Below, piece after piece: positions 1 to 7,889 of a DNA stretch of 51,588 bases. Positions within the stretch are counted from its first letter, which is position 1, and the number at the start of each line of letters is the position of its first letter. The DNA lies in assembly GCF_001005295.1 (NCBI RefSeq), contig NZ_LBMK01000002.1:1965144-2016731 (forward strand). Reading direction: 5' to 3'. This DNA is from Streptomyces yangpuensis (GTDB taxonomy: Bacteria > Actinomycetota > Actinomycetes > Streptomycetales > Streptomycetaceae). The notes beneath the pieces are model-generated. The model did not search any database. It had not been told where the DNA came from and worked only from the letters and a program-made list of their open reading frames with translations. A program made the position numbers and the translations under genes.

Positions 1-45
1 CCCCCGCCATGCCCCCCGCCGTGTCCCGCACCGGGCAGGCCGCCC

Positions 46-756
46 TCATGCCGGTACGGGTGTCGGGCGGGGCGGGTCCGACGGCGTCCGCTCCGCCGTG
101 CGCCACCAGCGGCGCGACGCCAGCGCGGCCAGCCCGGCACCGGTCGCGTTGACCAGGACGTCGTCGACGGAGGACACCCGGTCCAGCCACAGCACGTACT
201 GCGCGGTTTCCACCAGGATCGAGCAGCCCGCCCCGAGCGCCAGGATCCGCGGTACGGAGGCCAGCGCCGCGAACCTCACCGGGGCGAAGAACCCCAGCGA
301 CGCGAAGACCAGCAGGTTGCCCACGATCCCGAGCGGCCCCATCGTGATCAGGTCCCGCAGCGGCACCAGGCTCACCCGGCCCGGAACGACACCGGCCCCG
401 GCGCCCGGCATCAGGATCATCCAGACCCACGGCAGCGTTCCGTGCACCATGCCCACCTCGGCCAGCGACATCCGCCACGCCGACGGGACACCGCCGGAGC
501 GCCGCCGGAGCGCCAGGACCCACGCCACCAGCACCGCCAACGGCAGCGAGACCAACGTCATGAGGACCACACCGTTGAACGTGTCGAAGCAGCCGTGCCA
601 CCGCCCGGCCATGCACGCCGGAACGGACATCATCAGCGGCCGCCGCAGGACGAACGCGGCGCCCGCCACGCACAGGACCGCCAGGCCGGCGAGCACGATC
701 GCGCCCGTGCGGCGCGGCGGCCGGGGCGGTGCGGACAGGGATGCGTCACGGTTCAT
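46..756 (-). CDS. VanZ-like integral membrane protein
   Basis: About 236 residues with at least four hydrophobic segments. The region from the G-N-L-L-V-F segment through the conserved ending I-L-V-E-T-A-Q and V-D-D-V-L-V-N-A-T-G is the signature of the VanZ-like family; the N-terminal third is an extra membrane part with cysteines near residues 43 and 52. VanZ family members sit in the membrane; the founding member gives low-level teicoplanin resistance, but the role of most family members is unknown and no vancomycin genes are nearby. I chose the ATG at 756; upstream in-frame GTG and ATG codons reach 810, but none has a clear ribosome binding site, so the start is uncertain. The gene stands alone and its 3' end lies near the window edge. 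Confidence 0.8.
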   Translation of the reverse strand: MNRDASLSAPPRPPRRTGAIVLAGLAVLCVAGAAFVLRRPLMMSVPACMAGRWHGCFDTFNGVVLMTLVSLPLAVLVAWVLALRRRSGGVPSAWRMSLAEVGMVHGTLPWVWMILMPGAGAGVVPGRVSLVPLRDLITMGPLGIVGNLLVFASLGFFAPVRFAALASVPRILALGAGCSILVETAQYVLWLDRVSSVDDVLVNATGAGLAALASRRWWRTAERTPSDPPRPTPVPA

Positions 757-922
757 GCCCCCATGGGACACGCGGCGCCGTTGCGGTGGCGTATGGGCTT
801 TTCGATACACCCGCGATACACCCGCGGTACGCCGTGATGGATCAGCGAGGGGTCCGGTACGGCTGCCCGGCCGCGCGAGCTGCCGGACCGCGCGGGCGGC
901 CCCCGCCCGGCTCCGTGGTCCG

Positions 923-1378
923 TCAGCGGACCCGTCCGGACAGCCAGGGCGTCAGCGAGACGCCCGGGATGTGTTCCTGGTAGGTCTCGTCGCCGGCAAG
1001 GGGGACGCAGAGCTTGTAGCCCGGCGGGAAGAACCGGCCCTTCACGAAGGCCAGTCCGCCGTAGACGGACGTCAGGAACGGCGGGACGTGGTCGCGGGGG
1101 AGGTCGTGGAACTCCACGTCGTCCACCGTGATCTGCGCGTCGCCCTCGGGGAAGAGCCGGATGCTGACGGCCGGGCTGCCGCCCAGCTCCAGGTACGCCT
1201 CGTGGGGCAGGGACCCGTCGGGATCGGTGACGGAGAACAGCGGCGCGGAAGTCCGCCGCGACGTCCGGTCGGCGCCGATGTCCTCGGTCACGGTCATGGC
1301 CCGCCGGTACTCGGTGGCGACGCCCCGTATCGCGGTGACGGCCGACTCGGTGGTCGGCAGGTGGGGGTGATGCGTCAT
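923..1378 (-). CDS. Conserved hypothetical protein
   Basis: 151 residues, no signal peptide and no membrane segment. I do not recognise the family. The protein is mostly polar, with beta-strand-like stretches such as AYLELGGSPAVSIRLFPEG and VYGGLAFVKGRFFPPGYK. Third-position GC is high through the frame and the opposite strand gives only arginine/proline-rich translations, which supports this strand. The ATG at 1378 is the first good start, but its upstream sequence is only weakly Shine-Dalgarno-like. It is separated by 166 bp from the VanZ-like gene and is divergent from the hydrolase that starts at 1483, so the roughly 100 bp between them must carry promoters for both. Confidence 0.6.
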   Translation of the reverse strand: MTHHPHLPTTESAVTAIRGVATEYRRAMTVTEDIGADRTSRRTSAPLFSVTDPDGSLPHEAYLELGGSPAVSIRLFPEGDAQITVDDVEFHDLPRDHVPPFLTSVYGGLAFVKGRFFPPGYKLCVPLAGDETYQEHIPGVSLTPWLSGRVR

Positions 1379-1482
1379 GATCCCGATGATGCCCCATCCG
1401 GCGGGGCTGCGGCCCCTCCCGGTGCCATGACCTCGTGCCGGTAGGGTCGGCCGTCCGGGGAGAGATCGGATCAGGGGGACCC

Positions 1483-2214
1483 ATGAGCGCCACGGACGTA
1501 CCGCCCATCGTCCTTGTCCACGGGACGCGGTTCAGCGCGGGGCAATGGAGCCCCCAACTCAGAGGCCTGCAGGACGACTTCCGGGTCGCCGCGGTGGACC
1601 TGCCGGGCCACGGCGCCCGCGCCGCCGAGCCCTGGAGCCTCGACGCGGCGACGGAGATCATCGCGGCCGCGGCGGACCGGCTCGACCGCGGCCCCGCCCT
1701 GGTCGTCGGACACTCCCTCGGCGGCTACGCGGCGCTGGAGTTCGCGCGCCGCCGCCCCGAACTGCTGCGGGGGCTGGTCCTCGCGGGGGCCAGCGTCTCG
1801 ACGAAGGGCGCCTGGGCGAAGCCGTACCGGTGGGTCGCCGGTCTCGTTCCGCGCATCCCGGCGGACCGGCTGACCCGGTGGAACGACCGCCTGCTGCGCC
1901 GGCTCTACCCTCCCGAGGTGGTGGATGCGACCATCCGCGCCGGGTACGCCTTCCACACCCTGCCGACCGCCTGGGCAGAGGTGCTCGGCCGCTTCGACGC
2001 GGATGCGATGCGGCACGTGGCGGCTCCGGTGCTCATCCTCAACGGCGAGAAGGACACCGTCTTCCGTTCCGGCGAGCGGGAGTTCGCCCGCGCGCACCCG
2101 GACGCCCGCATCGAACTGATCCCTCGGGCACGGCACCTGGCGAACTTCGACGATCCGGAGGCGTTCACAGCGGCCGTCCGCCGCTTCGCCCGCCACCTGC
2201 CCGCACGCGGCTGA
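1483..2214 (+). CDS. Alpha/beta hydrolase
   Basis: 243 residues, a standard cytoplasmic alpha/beta hydrolase. It opens with the strand and oxyanion loop IVLVHG, followed by the nucleophile elbow V-G-H-S-L-G-G near residue 80 (catalytic Ser), an Asp in LILNGEKDTVF, and a His in ARHLANFDDPEAF near the C-terminus. This triad order fits lipase/esterase or haloperoxidase-like members; substrate cannot be read from sequence. The ATG at 1483 is preferred over the upstream one at 1435 because a GGGGGA box lies a few bases before it and homology starts there. It converges with the VWA gene, whose stop is at 2250, leaving only about 35 bp. Confidence 0.9.
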   Translation: MSATDVPPIVLVHGTRFSAGQWSPQLRGLQDDFRVAAVDLPGHGARAAEPWSLDAATEIIAAAADRLDRGPALVVGHSLGGYAALEFARRRPELLRGLVLAGASVSTKGAWAKPYRWVAGLVPRIPADRLTRWNDRLLRRLYPPEVVDATIRAGYAFHTLPTAWAEVLGRFDADAMRHVAAPVLILNGEKDTVFRSGEREFARAHPDARIELIPRARHLANFDDPEAFTAAVRRFARHLPARG

Positions 2215-2249
2215 TCGCGGGCCCGGGCGGGCACCCGGCCGGCCGAAGG

Positions 2250-3470
2250 CTATGCCGGGCCGATGTCGCGTACGCGTACGGTCTCCACCCAGGACGGTGG
2301 CGCGGGCGGAGCCGCCCCGACCAGCGCGGCGATCAGACGGCAGGAAGGCGTCTCGTCCGGCCACGGCGTGTACCCGTCCGTCAGCACGACCACGATGTTC
2401 GGGCGGTCCGGCAGGGCCAGCGCGGCGCTGATGCCGACCCGCATGTCCGTACCGCCGCCGCCCGCCAGCGTCACCTCACCCGCACTGCGGACCCGCGTCA
2501 CGGCGTGCACGTCGGCGTCGCAGGCCAGCACGGCCACCCGGTTGCCGCCGACGCCCACCTCCCGCAGGACGCCGGTGACTTCGGCGAGCGCCGCGGCGAG
2601 ATCGTCCGGGCCCATCGAACCCGAGGTGTCGACGATGATCGCCACCCGCGGCAGCGGCCTGCGCAGGCTGGGCAGCACCACCCTGCCGCCGAGCGCCGGT
2701 GTGCGGCGCGAGGGGCGACGGTAGGTGTAGTCCACGGCGCCGGCGGCCCAGGCCGCGGCCTCGCGGACCGCTCCGGCCAGGGCCTGGCGCCAGTCGACCG
2801 TGGGTTCCAGGAGCTCCTCGGCCCAGCGGGCCCAGCCCTCGGGGACCTGGCCCCGCGCGCGCCGGTGTGCCCGTACGGCCTGGGCGGTCTGCCGGCGCAG
2901 CGCCTCCGCCTCCACCGGGCCGACCCGGGCGGGGCCACCGTCCTCGCCCAGCTCCCAGGGCATCGGGGTGCCGTGTGCGCCGGAACCGCAGTCCGGCCCC
3001 TGCGGGGTCGGGGGGATACCCGGCAGGTACGCCTCGAACAGGCCGCCGGTGGGCAGCCCGTAGAGCCTGGGCTCCATCCGGCCCTCGGGCAGCGCGAGCC
3101 CGTCGGCGAGCAGGTCGTCGTTGATCTCGCAGTCCTGGGCGATGTTGACCCGTACGTGATCGCGCTGGTCGGCGGCGGGCAACCGCTCGGCCCGGCCGTG
3201 GTGATCGCGCAGCAGGTGCGCCACCTCGTGGATCCACACTCCGGCCAACTCGACGACCGGGGTCGTCTCGACGAAGGCCGGGGAGACGTAGCAGCGCCAG
3301 TGCCGGTCGACGCCCATAGTGCGCACGCAGGCCGAGGGGACCACGGTCAGGGCGTACAGCGCGGAGGCGAGGTACGGACGGGCCTCGGCCGCCTTGTAAC
3401 GGGCCGCCAGCAGCTTCGCCCGGTCCAGGCCCAGGTCCGGGTACGGCTTCGGATGCGGGTCCGGGCGCAC
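2250..3470 (-). CDS. VWA-like metallopeptidase-fold protein (DUF2201 type)
   Basis: About 406 residues from a GTG at 3470, 17 bp after the MoxR stop codon. The N-terminal half has H-E-V-A-H near residues 83-87, a zincin-type HExxH motif, within the putative metallopeptidase domain typical of DUF2201 proteins. The C-terminal half is a VWA-like domain with the MIDAS motif D-T-S-G-S near residue 283, a G-G-G-G-T-D loop and a V-V-L-T-D-G strand. In known MoxR/VWA pairs the VWA partner is remodelled or loaded by the AAA+ ATPase. A longer in-frame extension to 3620 overlaps the MoxR gene and reads as cysteine/proline-rich nonsense, so I rejected it. Last gene of the LRR-ankyrin-MoxR-VWA operon. Whether the HExxH is catalytically active is not shown. 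Confidence 0.85.
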   Translation of the reverse strand: MRPDPHPKPYPDLGLDRAKLLAARYKAAEARPYLASALYALTVVPSACVRTMGVDRHWRCYVSPAFVETTPVVELAGVWIHEVAHLLRDHHGRAERLPAADQRDHVRVNIAQDCEINDDLLADGLALPEGRMEPRLYGLPTGGLFEAYLPGIPPTPQGPDCGSGAHGTPMPWELGEDGGPARVGPVEAEALRRQTAQAVRAHRRARGQVPEGWARWAEELLEPTVDWRQALAGAVREAAAWAAGAVDYTYRRPSRRTPALGGRVVLPSLRRPLPRVAIIVDTSGSMGPDDLAAALAEVTGVLREVGVGGNRVAVLACDADVHAVTRVRSAGEVTLAGGGGTDMRVGISAALALPDRPNIVVVLTDGYTPWPDETPSCRLIAALVGAAPPAPPSWVETVRVRDIGPA

Positions 3471-3486
3471 GGTGGCCGGACCGGGT

Positions 3487-4689
3487 TCAGCCGCCGCCCG
3501 GCAGCGAGCCGGACAGCTGGAGCAGTTCCACGAAGGCGTCGATGCCGGCGGGCACCGGCCAGTCGAGGTCACGCATCGCCGCGAGGTCGGCGGCGGCCCG
3601 GGCGGCGACGTCGGGCACACCCGCGTCCACGGCCTTGGCGAGGACCGCCCAGCCCGCTTCCCACCGGGGACGGGTGAGCTCGCTCTGCACGGCCGCGACC
3701 ACGGCGATCAGGAAGGCCAGCTGGCGGTCGCCGCGCTCGGGCAGGGCGAAGGCGTCCGGGTCGGCCAGCACCCGGTCCGGGTCGGGCAGGTCGAGGTGTT
3801 CGAGGTAGGACAGCAGCTCGATCCCGGCCGCTTCACCGACGGCGCCGGTGAGCGCGGCCGCCAGGGCCTCGCGGCCCGTCGACGCCGCGTACCCGGTGGC
3901 CAGCAGCCGCAGGGCCATCTCCCAGGTACGGGGGGAGGGCCAGCCGCGGCCGCGTCCGGCGGCCTCGGCCGGCATGTGGTGGACCAGGCCCGGCCGGGCG
4001 GTGAGGAAGCCGGAGACGGCGCCACGGGCACGGGCGACCGCCCCGGACGCCTTGGCGGGATCGACGGTGGGGATCGCCACCTCGGGCCAGGTGCCGGCCA
4101 TGCCGCGGGCCACGGTGCGCGGGCTGTGCGTCCAGTCGAGGTGGACGAAGCGGTTGGCGAGCGGCGGGCTGAGGTGCCAGCCGTCGGCGGCGCTGGCGGG
4201 CGGGTTCGCCGCGGCGACGATCCGTACCGCCGGCGGGAGTTCCAGGCTGCCGACTCGCCGCTCCAGGACCACCCGCAGCAGGGCCGCCTGTACGGCGGGC
4301 GGGGCGGAGGACAACTCGTCGAAGAACAGCAGCCCGTGGCCGGTACGGGCGAGGCGCACCGCCCAGTCCGGCGGGGCCATGGGGACGCCGGTGGTGGCGG
4401 GGTCGTCGCCGACGATGGGGAGCCCCGCGAAGTCGGAGGGCTCGTGGACGCTGGCGATGACGGTCTCCAGCGGTACGCCGAGCGCGGTCGCGAGCTGCTC
4501 CATGCCGGCGGACTTGCCGATGCCCGGCTCACCCCACAGCAGCACGGGCTGATTGGCCGTCACCGCCAGTGCCAGCGCCTCCAGTTGAGGGCTGGTGGCA
4601 GGTTCGGTACGGGTGGCACCCAGGCGGGCGCCGAGGGCGTCGGCGGCGGCCAGGGCCCGGGCGGGCTGCGGCGGCTGGGCGGCACTCAT
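3487..4689 (-). CDS. MoxR-family AAA+ ATPase
   Basis: 400 residues. Walker A is G-E-P-G-I-G-K-S at 53-60, Walker B is L-F-F-D-E around 121-125, and a sensor-1 region contains A-A-A-N-P-P. These, with the insert FAGLPIVGDD between them, place it in the MoxR/RavA-like AAA+ group, which works as a chaperone-like remodeller for VWA-domain partners. Its start ATG overlaps the ankyrin gene's stop by 4 bp, and the VWA gene follows after 17 bp, so the four genes are almost certainly one transcript with coupled translation. Substrate is unknown; the LRR and ankyrin proteins encoded upstream are the obvious candidate adaptors. Confidence 0.92.
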   Translation of the reverse strand: MSAAQPPQPARALAAADALGARLGATRTEPATSPQLEALALAVTANQPVLLWGEPGIGKSAGMEQLATALGVPLETVIASVHEPSDFAGLPIVGDDPATTGVPMAPPDWAVRLARTGHGLLFFDELSSAPPAVQAALLRVVLERRVGSLELPPAVRIVAAANPPASAADGWHLSPPLANRFVHLDWTHSPRTVARGMAGTWPEVAIPTVDPAKASGAVARARGAVSGFLTARPGLVHHMPAEAAGRGRGWPSPRTWEMALRLLATGYAASTGREALAAALTGAVGEAAGIELLSYLEHLDLPDPDRVLADPDAFALPERGDRQLAFLIAVVAAVQSELTRPRWEAGWAVLAKAVDAGVPDVAARAAADLAAMRDLDWPVPAGIDAFVELLQLSGSLPGGG

Positions 4690-6401
4690 GCGTCCTCGTC
4701 CTCGCCCTCGTCCTCGGCGTCCTCGTCATCGTCCGCTTCGTCGGCGTCCTCGTCCTCCCAGTCCTCGATGTGCTCGTCGAACCAGTCGGCGCCGTTGCCG
4801 GGGAACTCCTCCTCGACGCGGTCCCGGAGGAATGCGAGGTCGGTCCGCTTGTAGCGGCGGATCTCCTGGGACACCGACAGGTCCATCTCGTCCAGGACGT
4901 CGATCCGGGAGCCCGCTGCCAGCAGGGCCTTGACCAGGTCGACCGAACCGCCCCAGTGCACCGCGGACAGCAGCGGGGTGCGGTACGCCCTGTCCCGCGC
5001 CTCCAGGTCGAGTCCGGCCGCCAGCAGCCGTGGCAGGAGCACCTCGTGGTCGAGCAGGTGGAGCGTGTGCAGGAGCCCGCGGTGGCGGCCGTCCCGGATC
5101 CGCGGGTCCACGCCCGCGTCCAGCAGTGCCACCACACCGGGAGTGTCGCCGTGCTGGGCGCGCAGGAAGAGCTCGTGCCGCTGGGCCCGCAGGCCGCGCG
5201 GCAGGCGTCCCCCGCCCGTGGTCCAGATCTGCTGCACGGCGAAACAACCCGAGACGGCGCCGCCGAACGCCCGCATGGCGCGCTCCCGTTGCTGTTCCTC
5301 GGGGGAGTGCGGTATGTCGAGTACGCCGCCGCGCGAGCGCACCTCGTGCCATCCGCCGCGACAGCGCACCCGTACCGGGCGGCCGTCCGTGTCGGGGCCG
5401 GGCGGCCCGACGACCGGGCCGGCGTCGGGGAACAGTGCGGCGGCCACCAGGGGGTGCAGCTCGCGCGGGGAGATCCGGCCCGTTCGTACCAGTTCGAGGT
5501 CGGGGAGGCGCTGCCAGGCGTACCGGGGCAGGGCCGGGAGGGGGGCCGCCTCGGCCTGCGGGACGATGCGGATCAGGAGACCGTCCGGCCCGGTGTGTTC
5601 CAGGACGGCCGAGTAGGGCCAGTCGGCCCTCAGCCGGTACCGGTCGCCCGCTCCGGCCGCCATGAGCCGGGTCACCTCGGGCGCGATCCGCGTGAGGTCG
5701 ACGGGCAGGTCCGCGAGGAGCGCCTCCGGGTTCGCCGGGCGCTGGTACGGCCGGGCGGGAGGAACGGTCAGGTCGCAGGTGATGCCCGCGGCCGCGTACG
5801 CGCCGACCGTGTCCCCGGCGGCCCGCAGCCCGGCGATCCGCTCGGCGAGGCCGTCCGGCTCCGGTCCGGCGAAGCGCGTGCCGAGTTCGCCGGCATGGCG
5901 GGCGTCCCAGAACGGCCGGATCGCGGTCCAGTTCTCCGGGACGAAGCCGCGTCCCGTGTACTTGTTCCGCTTGATGACGACGGGCGCGCAGTGCAGGCGC
6001 AGCCGCTGCGAGGCCTCGGTCATGACGGGTGTGGTGACCGACAGGGCCGGCCCCCCGGGCCCGTCGTAGGCGGCGAGGACGATCCGCAGGTCGGGGGCGA
6101 TGGTGGTGCGGCCGCCCAGGAACCGGGGCAGATGCCAGCGCAGCAGGTCCGGGGCGAAGTGCCGCAGGTCGTCCGCCACGGCCGCGGCCACGGTCGCACC
6201 GTAGCGGGCCTCGATGTCGGGCAGCTCGAAATCGATGTCCACGCCGGCGGCCGCGCAGGCCGCCCGCCAGTCGCCGGCCAGCCGGTGCGCGGTGGCCTGC
6301 TCGATCATCCAGCCGGGTACGGCGTAGCGGCGGATCCGCTGCCAGGCCGGGCCGTCCTCCGCCCGGAAGCCGCCGGCCGGTTCCGCGTTCGCAGGGCTCA
6401 T
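4686..6401 (-). CDS. Ankyrin-repeat protein with acidic tail
   Basis: 571 residues. The N-terminal 330 or so residues are a mixed alpha/beta region I do not recognise (it includes a D-I-D-F-E-L-P-D-I-E stretch and an R-N-K-Y-T-G-R-G loop). Residues about 430-520 form two to three ankyrin repeats, readable as AQHGDTPGVVALLDAGVDP and RTPLLSAVHWGGSVDLVKAL. The last 26 or so residues are almost entirely Asp/Glu/Ala, a strongly acidic tail. No signal or membrane segment. Both ends overlap the neighbouring genes by 4 bp. Ankyrin repeats are protein-binding scaffolds, so this is probably a recognition or adaptor part of the MoxR/VWA machine; that role is inference from context. Confidence 0.85.
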   Translation of the reverse strand: MSPANAEPAGGFRAEDGPAWQRIRRYAVPGWMIEQATAHRLAGDWRAACAAAGVDIDFELPDIEARYGATVAAAVADDLRHFAPDLLRWHLPRFLGGRTTIAPDLRIVLAAYDGPGGPALSVTTPVMTEASQRLRLHCAPVVIKRNKYTGRGFVPENWTAIRPFWDARHAGELGTRFAGPEPDGLAERIAGLRAAGDTVGAYAAAGITCDLTVPPARPYQRPANPEALLADLPVDLTRIAPEVTRLMAAGAGDRYRLRADWPYSAVLEHTGPDGLLIRIVPQAEAAPLPALPRYAWQRLPDLELVRTGRISPRELHPLVAAALFPDAGPVVGPPGPDTDGRPVRVRCRGGWHEVRSRGGVLDIPHSPEEQQRERAMRAFGGAVSGCFAVQQIWTTGGGRLPRGLRAQRHELFLRAQHGDTPGVVALLDAGVDPRIRDGRHRGLLHTLHLLDHEVLLPRLLAAGLDLEARDRAYRTPLLSAVHWGGSVDLVKALLAAGSRIDVLDEMDLSVSQEIRRYKRTDLAFLRDRVEEEFPGNGADWFDEHIEDWEDEDADEADDDEDAEDEGEDEDA

Positions 6402-7552
6402 CGGTACACGCTGCCGATGGCCCGCACGTCGGGGTGGGCGGCCCGGGCGGGGCGGAGCCGTTCGCTGAAGGAGCGCTTCACCCGGCGGGGGAGTCCGGGC
6501 CCCAGCCCGACGTACTCCAGCGGGCTGTCGTCGTGTACGGCCGCGAGCAGGCTCTTGGCGCCGCGTCCGGTCAGACCGGTGTGGCGCAGTTCCAGCCGCC
6601 GCAGGGGGCTGCCGGGGAGGGCGGCGGCCAGGGCGTACGCCCCTTCGTCGCCGGTGTGGTTGCCGGGGGCCCCGAGGCTGCGCTCGGACAGGGTCCGGCC
6701 GAGGTCGAGGGCCTCGATGCCACCGAGGGAGGCGGCGAGGGCGCGGGCTCCGGCGGCGCCGATGCCGTTGCCGCCGAGCCCGAGGCGGACCGGGTGCGCG
6801 GCGTCGTCGGCGGCGGCGGCGAGGGTCGCGGTGCCCTCGTCACCGAGGTGGTTGGCGGGGGCGTACAGCTCGCGGACGCCGGCATCGCGGATCAGGGCGG
6901 CCAGCACGGGGGCGGCGTCGGGGCCGAGGCCGTTGCCGCCGAGGAAGAGCCGTTCCAGGGGCTGTTCGCGCTCCAGCAGGGCGTCGAGCAGGAGGCGTAC
7001 GCCGTCGGCGCCGATCCCGGTGTTGACGAGGTCGAGGGTGCGCAGGGCGGTGTTGCGGCGCAGCAGCGTGGCCAGGGTCCGGGCGCCGTCGGCGAAGAGC
7101 GGATTGCGCTTGAGCCAGAGGGCGCGGACGGTGGTGTCGTCGGCGAGCGCTCCGGCGAGCGGGTCCAGGCCGTCGGGGCCGATCCGGTTGCAGCCGAGGT
7201 AGAGGGTGTGCAGCCCGTGGCCCCCGGCGGGGTGGCGGGTGGCGGCGAGGGCGTCGGCGAGGGTGCGGGCGCCCGTGTCGCCGATGGCGTTGGTGCCGAG
7301 GAGCAGGTGGGTGGCGTGCGGGGAGGCTGCGGCGGCCGGCAGCAGCCGTGCGGCCCCGGCCGGGCCGAGGCCCTGCTTGCACAGGTCGACGCGGCCGTCG
7401 GTGCGCAGGGTTCCGAGCGGGAAGGTCTCGTCGGTCTCGACGGGGCGGTCCGCGGCGAGCCGGGCGAGCAGCGGGTCGAGGCCCGCCGGGTCGGCCGGTG
7501 GCAGATCGGGGTGCTCGATCGCGGGGCACCGTACGGGTGTCGGCTGTGTCAT
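6398..7552 (-). CDS. Leucine-rich repeat protein (ribonuclease-inhibitor type)
   Basis: About 384 residues built of some nine to ten consecutive repeats of roughly 28 residues, each with a pattern like L-x-L-G-x-N-x-I-G-x-x-G-A-x-x-L-A-x-A-L. This is the RI-type leucine-rich repeat also found in eukaryotic NLR sensors. No catalytic domain and no signal peptide, so it should be a cytosolic binding horseshoe. I prefer the ATG at 7552 because a GGTGGAG box lies 5 bp upstream; a GTG at 7558 is also in frame. It is the first gene of the operon and is read from a promoter in the 330 bp gap that also holds the tRNA-like element. Confidence 0.88.
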   Translation of the reverse strand: MTQPTPVRCPAIEHPDLPPADPAGLDPLLARLAADRPVETDETFPLGTLRTDGRVDLCKQGLGPAGAARLLPAAAASPHATHLLLGTNAIGDTGARTLADALAATRHPAGGHGLHTLYLGCNRIGPDGLDPLAGALADDTTVRALWLKRNPLFADGARTLATLLRRNTALRTLDLVNTGIGADGVRLLLDALLEREQPLERLFLGGNGLGPDAAPVLAALIRDAGVRELYAPANHLGDEGTATLAAAADDAAHPVRLGLGGNGIGAAGARALAASLGGIEALDLGRTLSERSLGAPGNHTGDEGAYALAAALPGSPLRRLELRHTGLTGRGAKSLLAAVHDDSPLEYVGLGPGLPRRVKRSFSERLRPARAAHPDVRAIGSVYR

Positions 7553-7558
7553 CACCAC

Positions 7559-7889
7559 TCCACCGGTTTCCTTCGCCGGTGCCCGGCGTCCATCACGACT
7601 TGAAGAGACGAATACTGCTCAGATACTGCTCAAAGAAGACGCAAGACCGGTCGGATTCGAACCGACGTCCTCCAGCTCGATGCTTGGGCGCGACGACCTC
7701 TGCGCTACGGCCTTGCTGTCGGCGATCATACCCATGCGGTGGCTGAAAATCGATCACCAGTTTGGACTGGGCGGGTATAGGGGCCGACGAAGAGGGGGAG
7801 AAGGCCTCACCGGACGCCTCGGTGGTGGAGTTGAGCCAGTCATGGCGGCTGCGGCCGGTGTGCCTGGTGGGGGTCATAGCCGCTATGTA
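7559..7889. other. Intergenic region between LRR operon and pyroglutamyl-peptidase-like gene
   Basis: This 331 bp divergent gap is clearly poorer in GC than its surroundings. Besides the tRNA-like element it holds a short tandem duplication, ATACTGCTCA twice with 2 bp between (about 7612-7633), placed between the tRNA-like 3' end and the LRR start. The long stretch 7715-7889 has no coding frame I believe; the open frame running through the tRNA-like element on the minus strand is a shadow. Confidence 0.5.
7642..7714 (-). tRNA. tRNA-like element with aberrant anticodon arm
   Basis: Read on the minus strand, 73 nt fold into a 7-bp acceptor stem (AAGGCCG with CGGTCTT), T8-A9, a perfect 4-bp D stem (GCGC/GCGC) with A14 and G18-G19, a 5-nt variable region, and a perfect T arm GTCGG-TTCGAAT-CCGAC. 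The anticodon arm is wrong: only 16 nt lie between the D stem and the variable region and they pair as CCA-A-GC/GC-TGG with a bulge and a 5-nt ATCGA loop, so no normal 7-nt loop with U33 can form. No encoded CCA. It may be a decayed tRNA, a tRNA of undetermined type, or a tRNA-shaped regulatory or integration-site relic. I cannot assign an amino acid. Confidence 0.5.

Noticed and set aside
1545..3677. Very long open frame on the plus strand over the hydrolase and VWA region
   Set aside because: Arg/Pro/Gly-rich product without domains, opposite to well-biased real genes; a by-product of high GC.
4569..7202. 877-codon plus-strand frame over the ankyrin and LRR genes
   Set aside because: Antisense shadow; repeats in it mirror the LRR and ankyrin codons.
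7593..7877. 94-codon minus-strand frame over the tRNA-like element
   Set aside because: Translation of a structured RNA-like element; no ribosome binding site and no domain.
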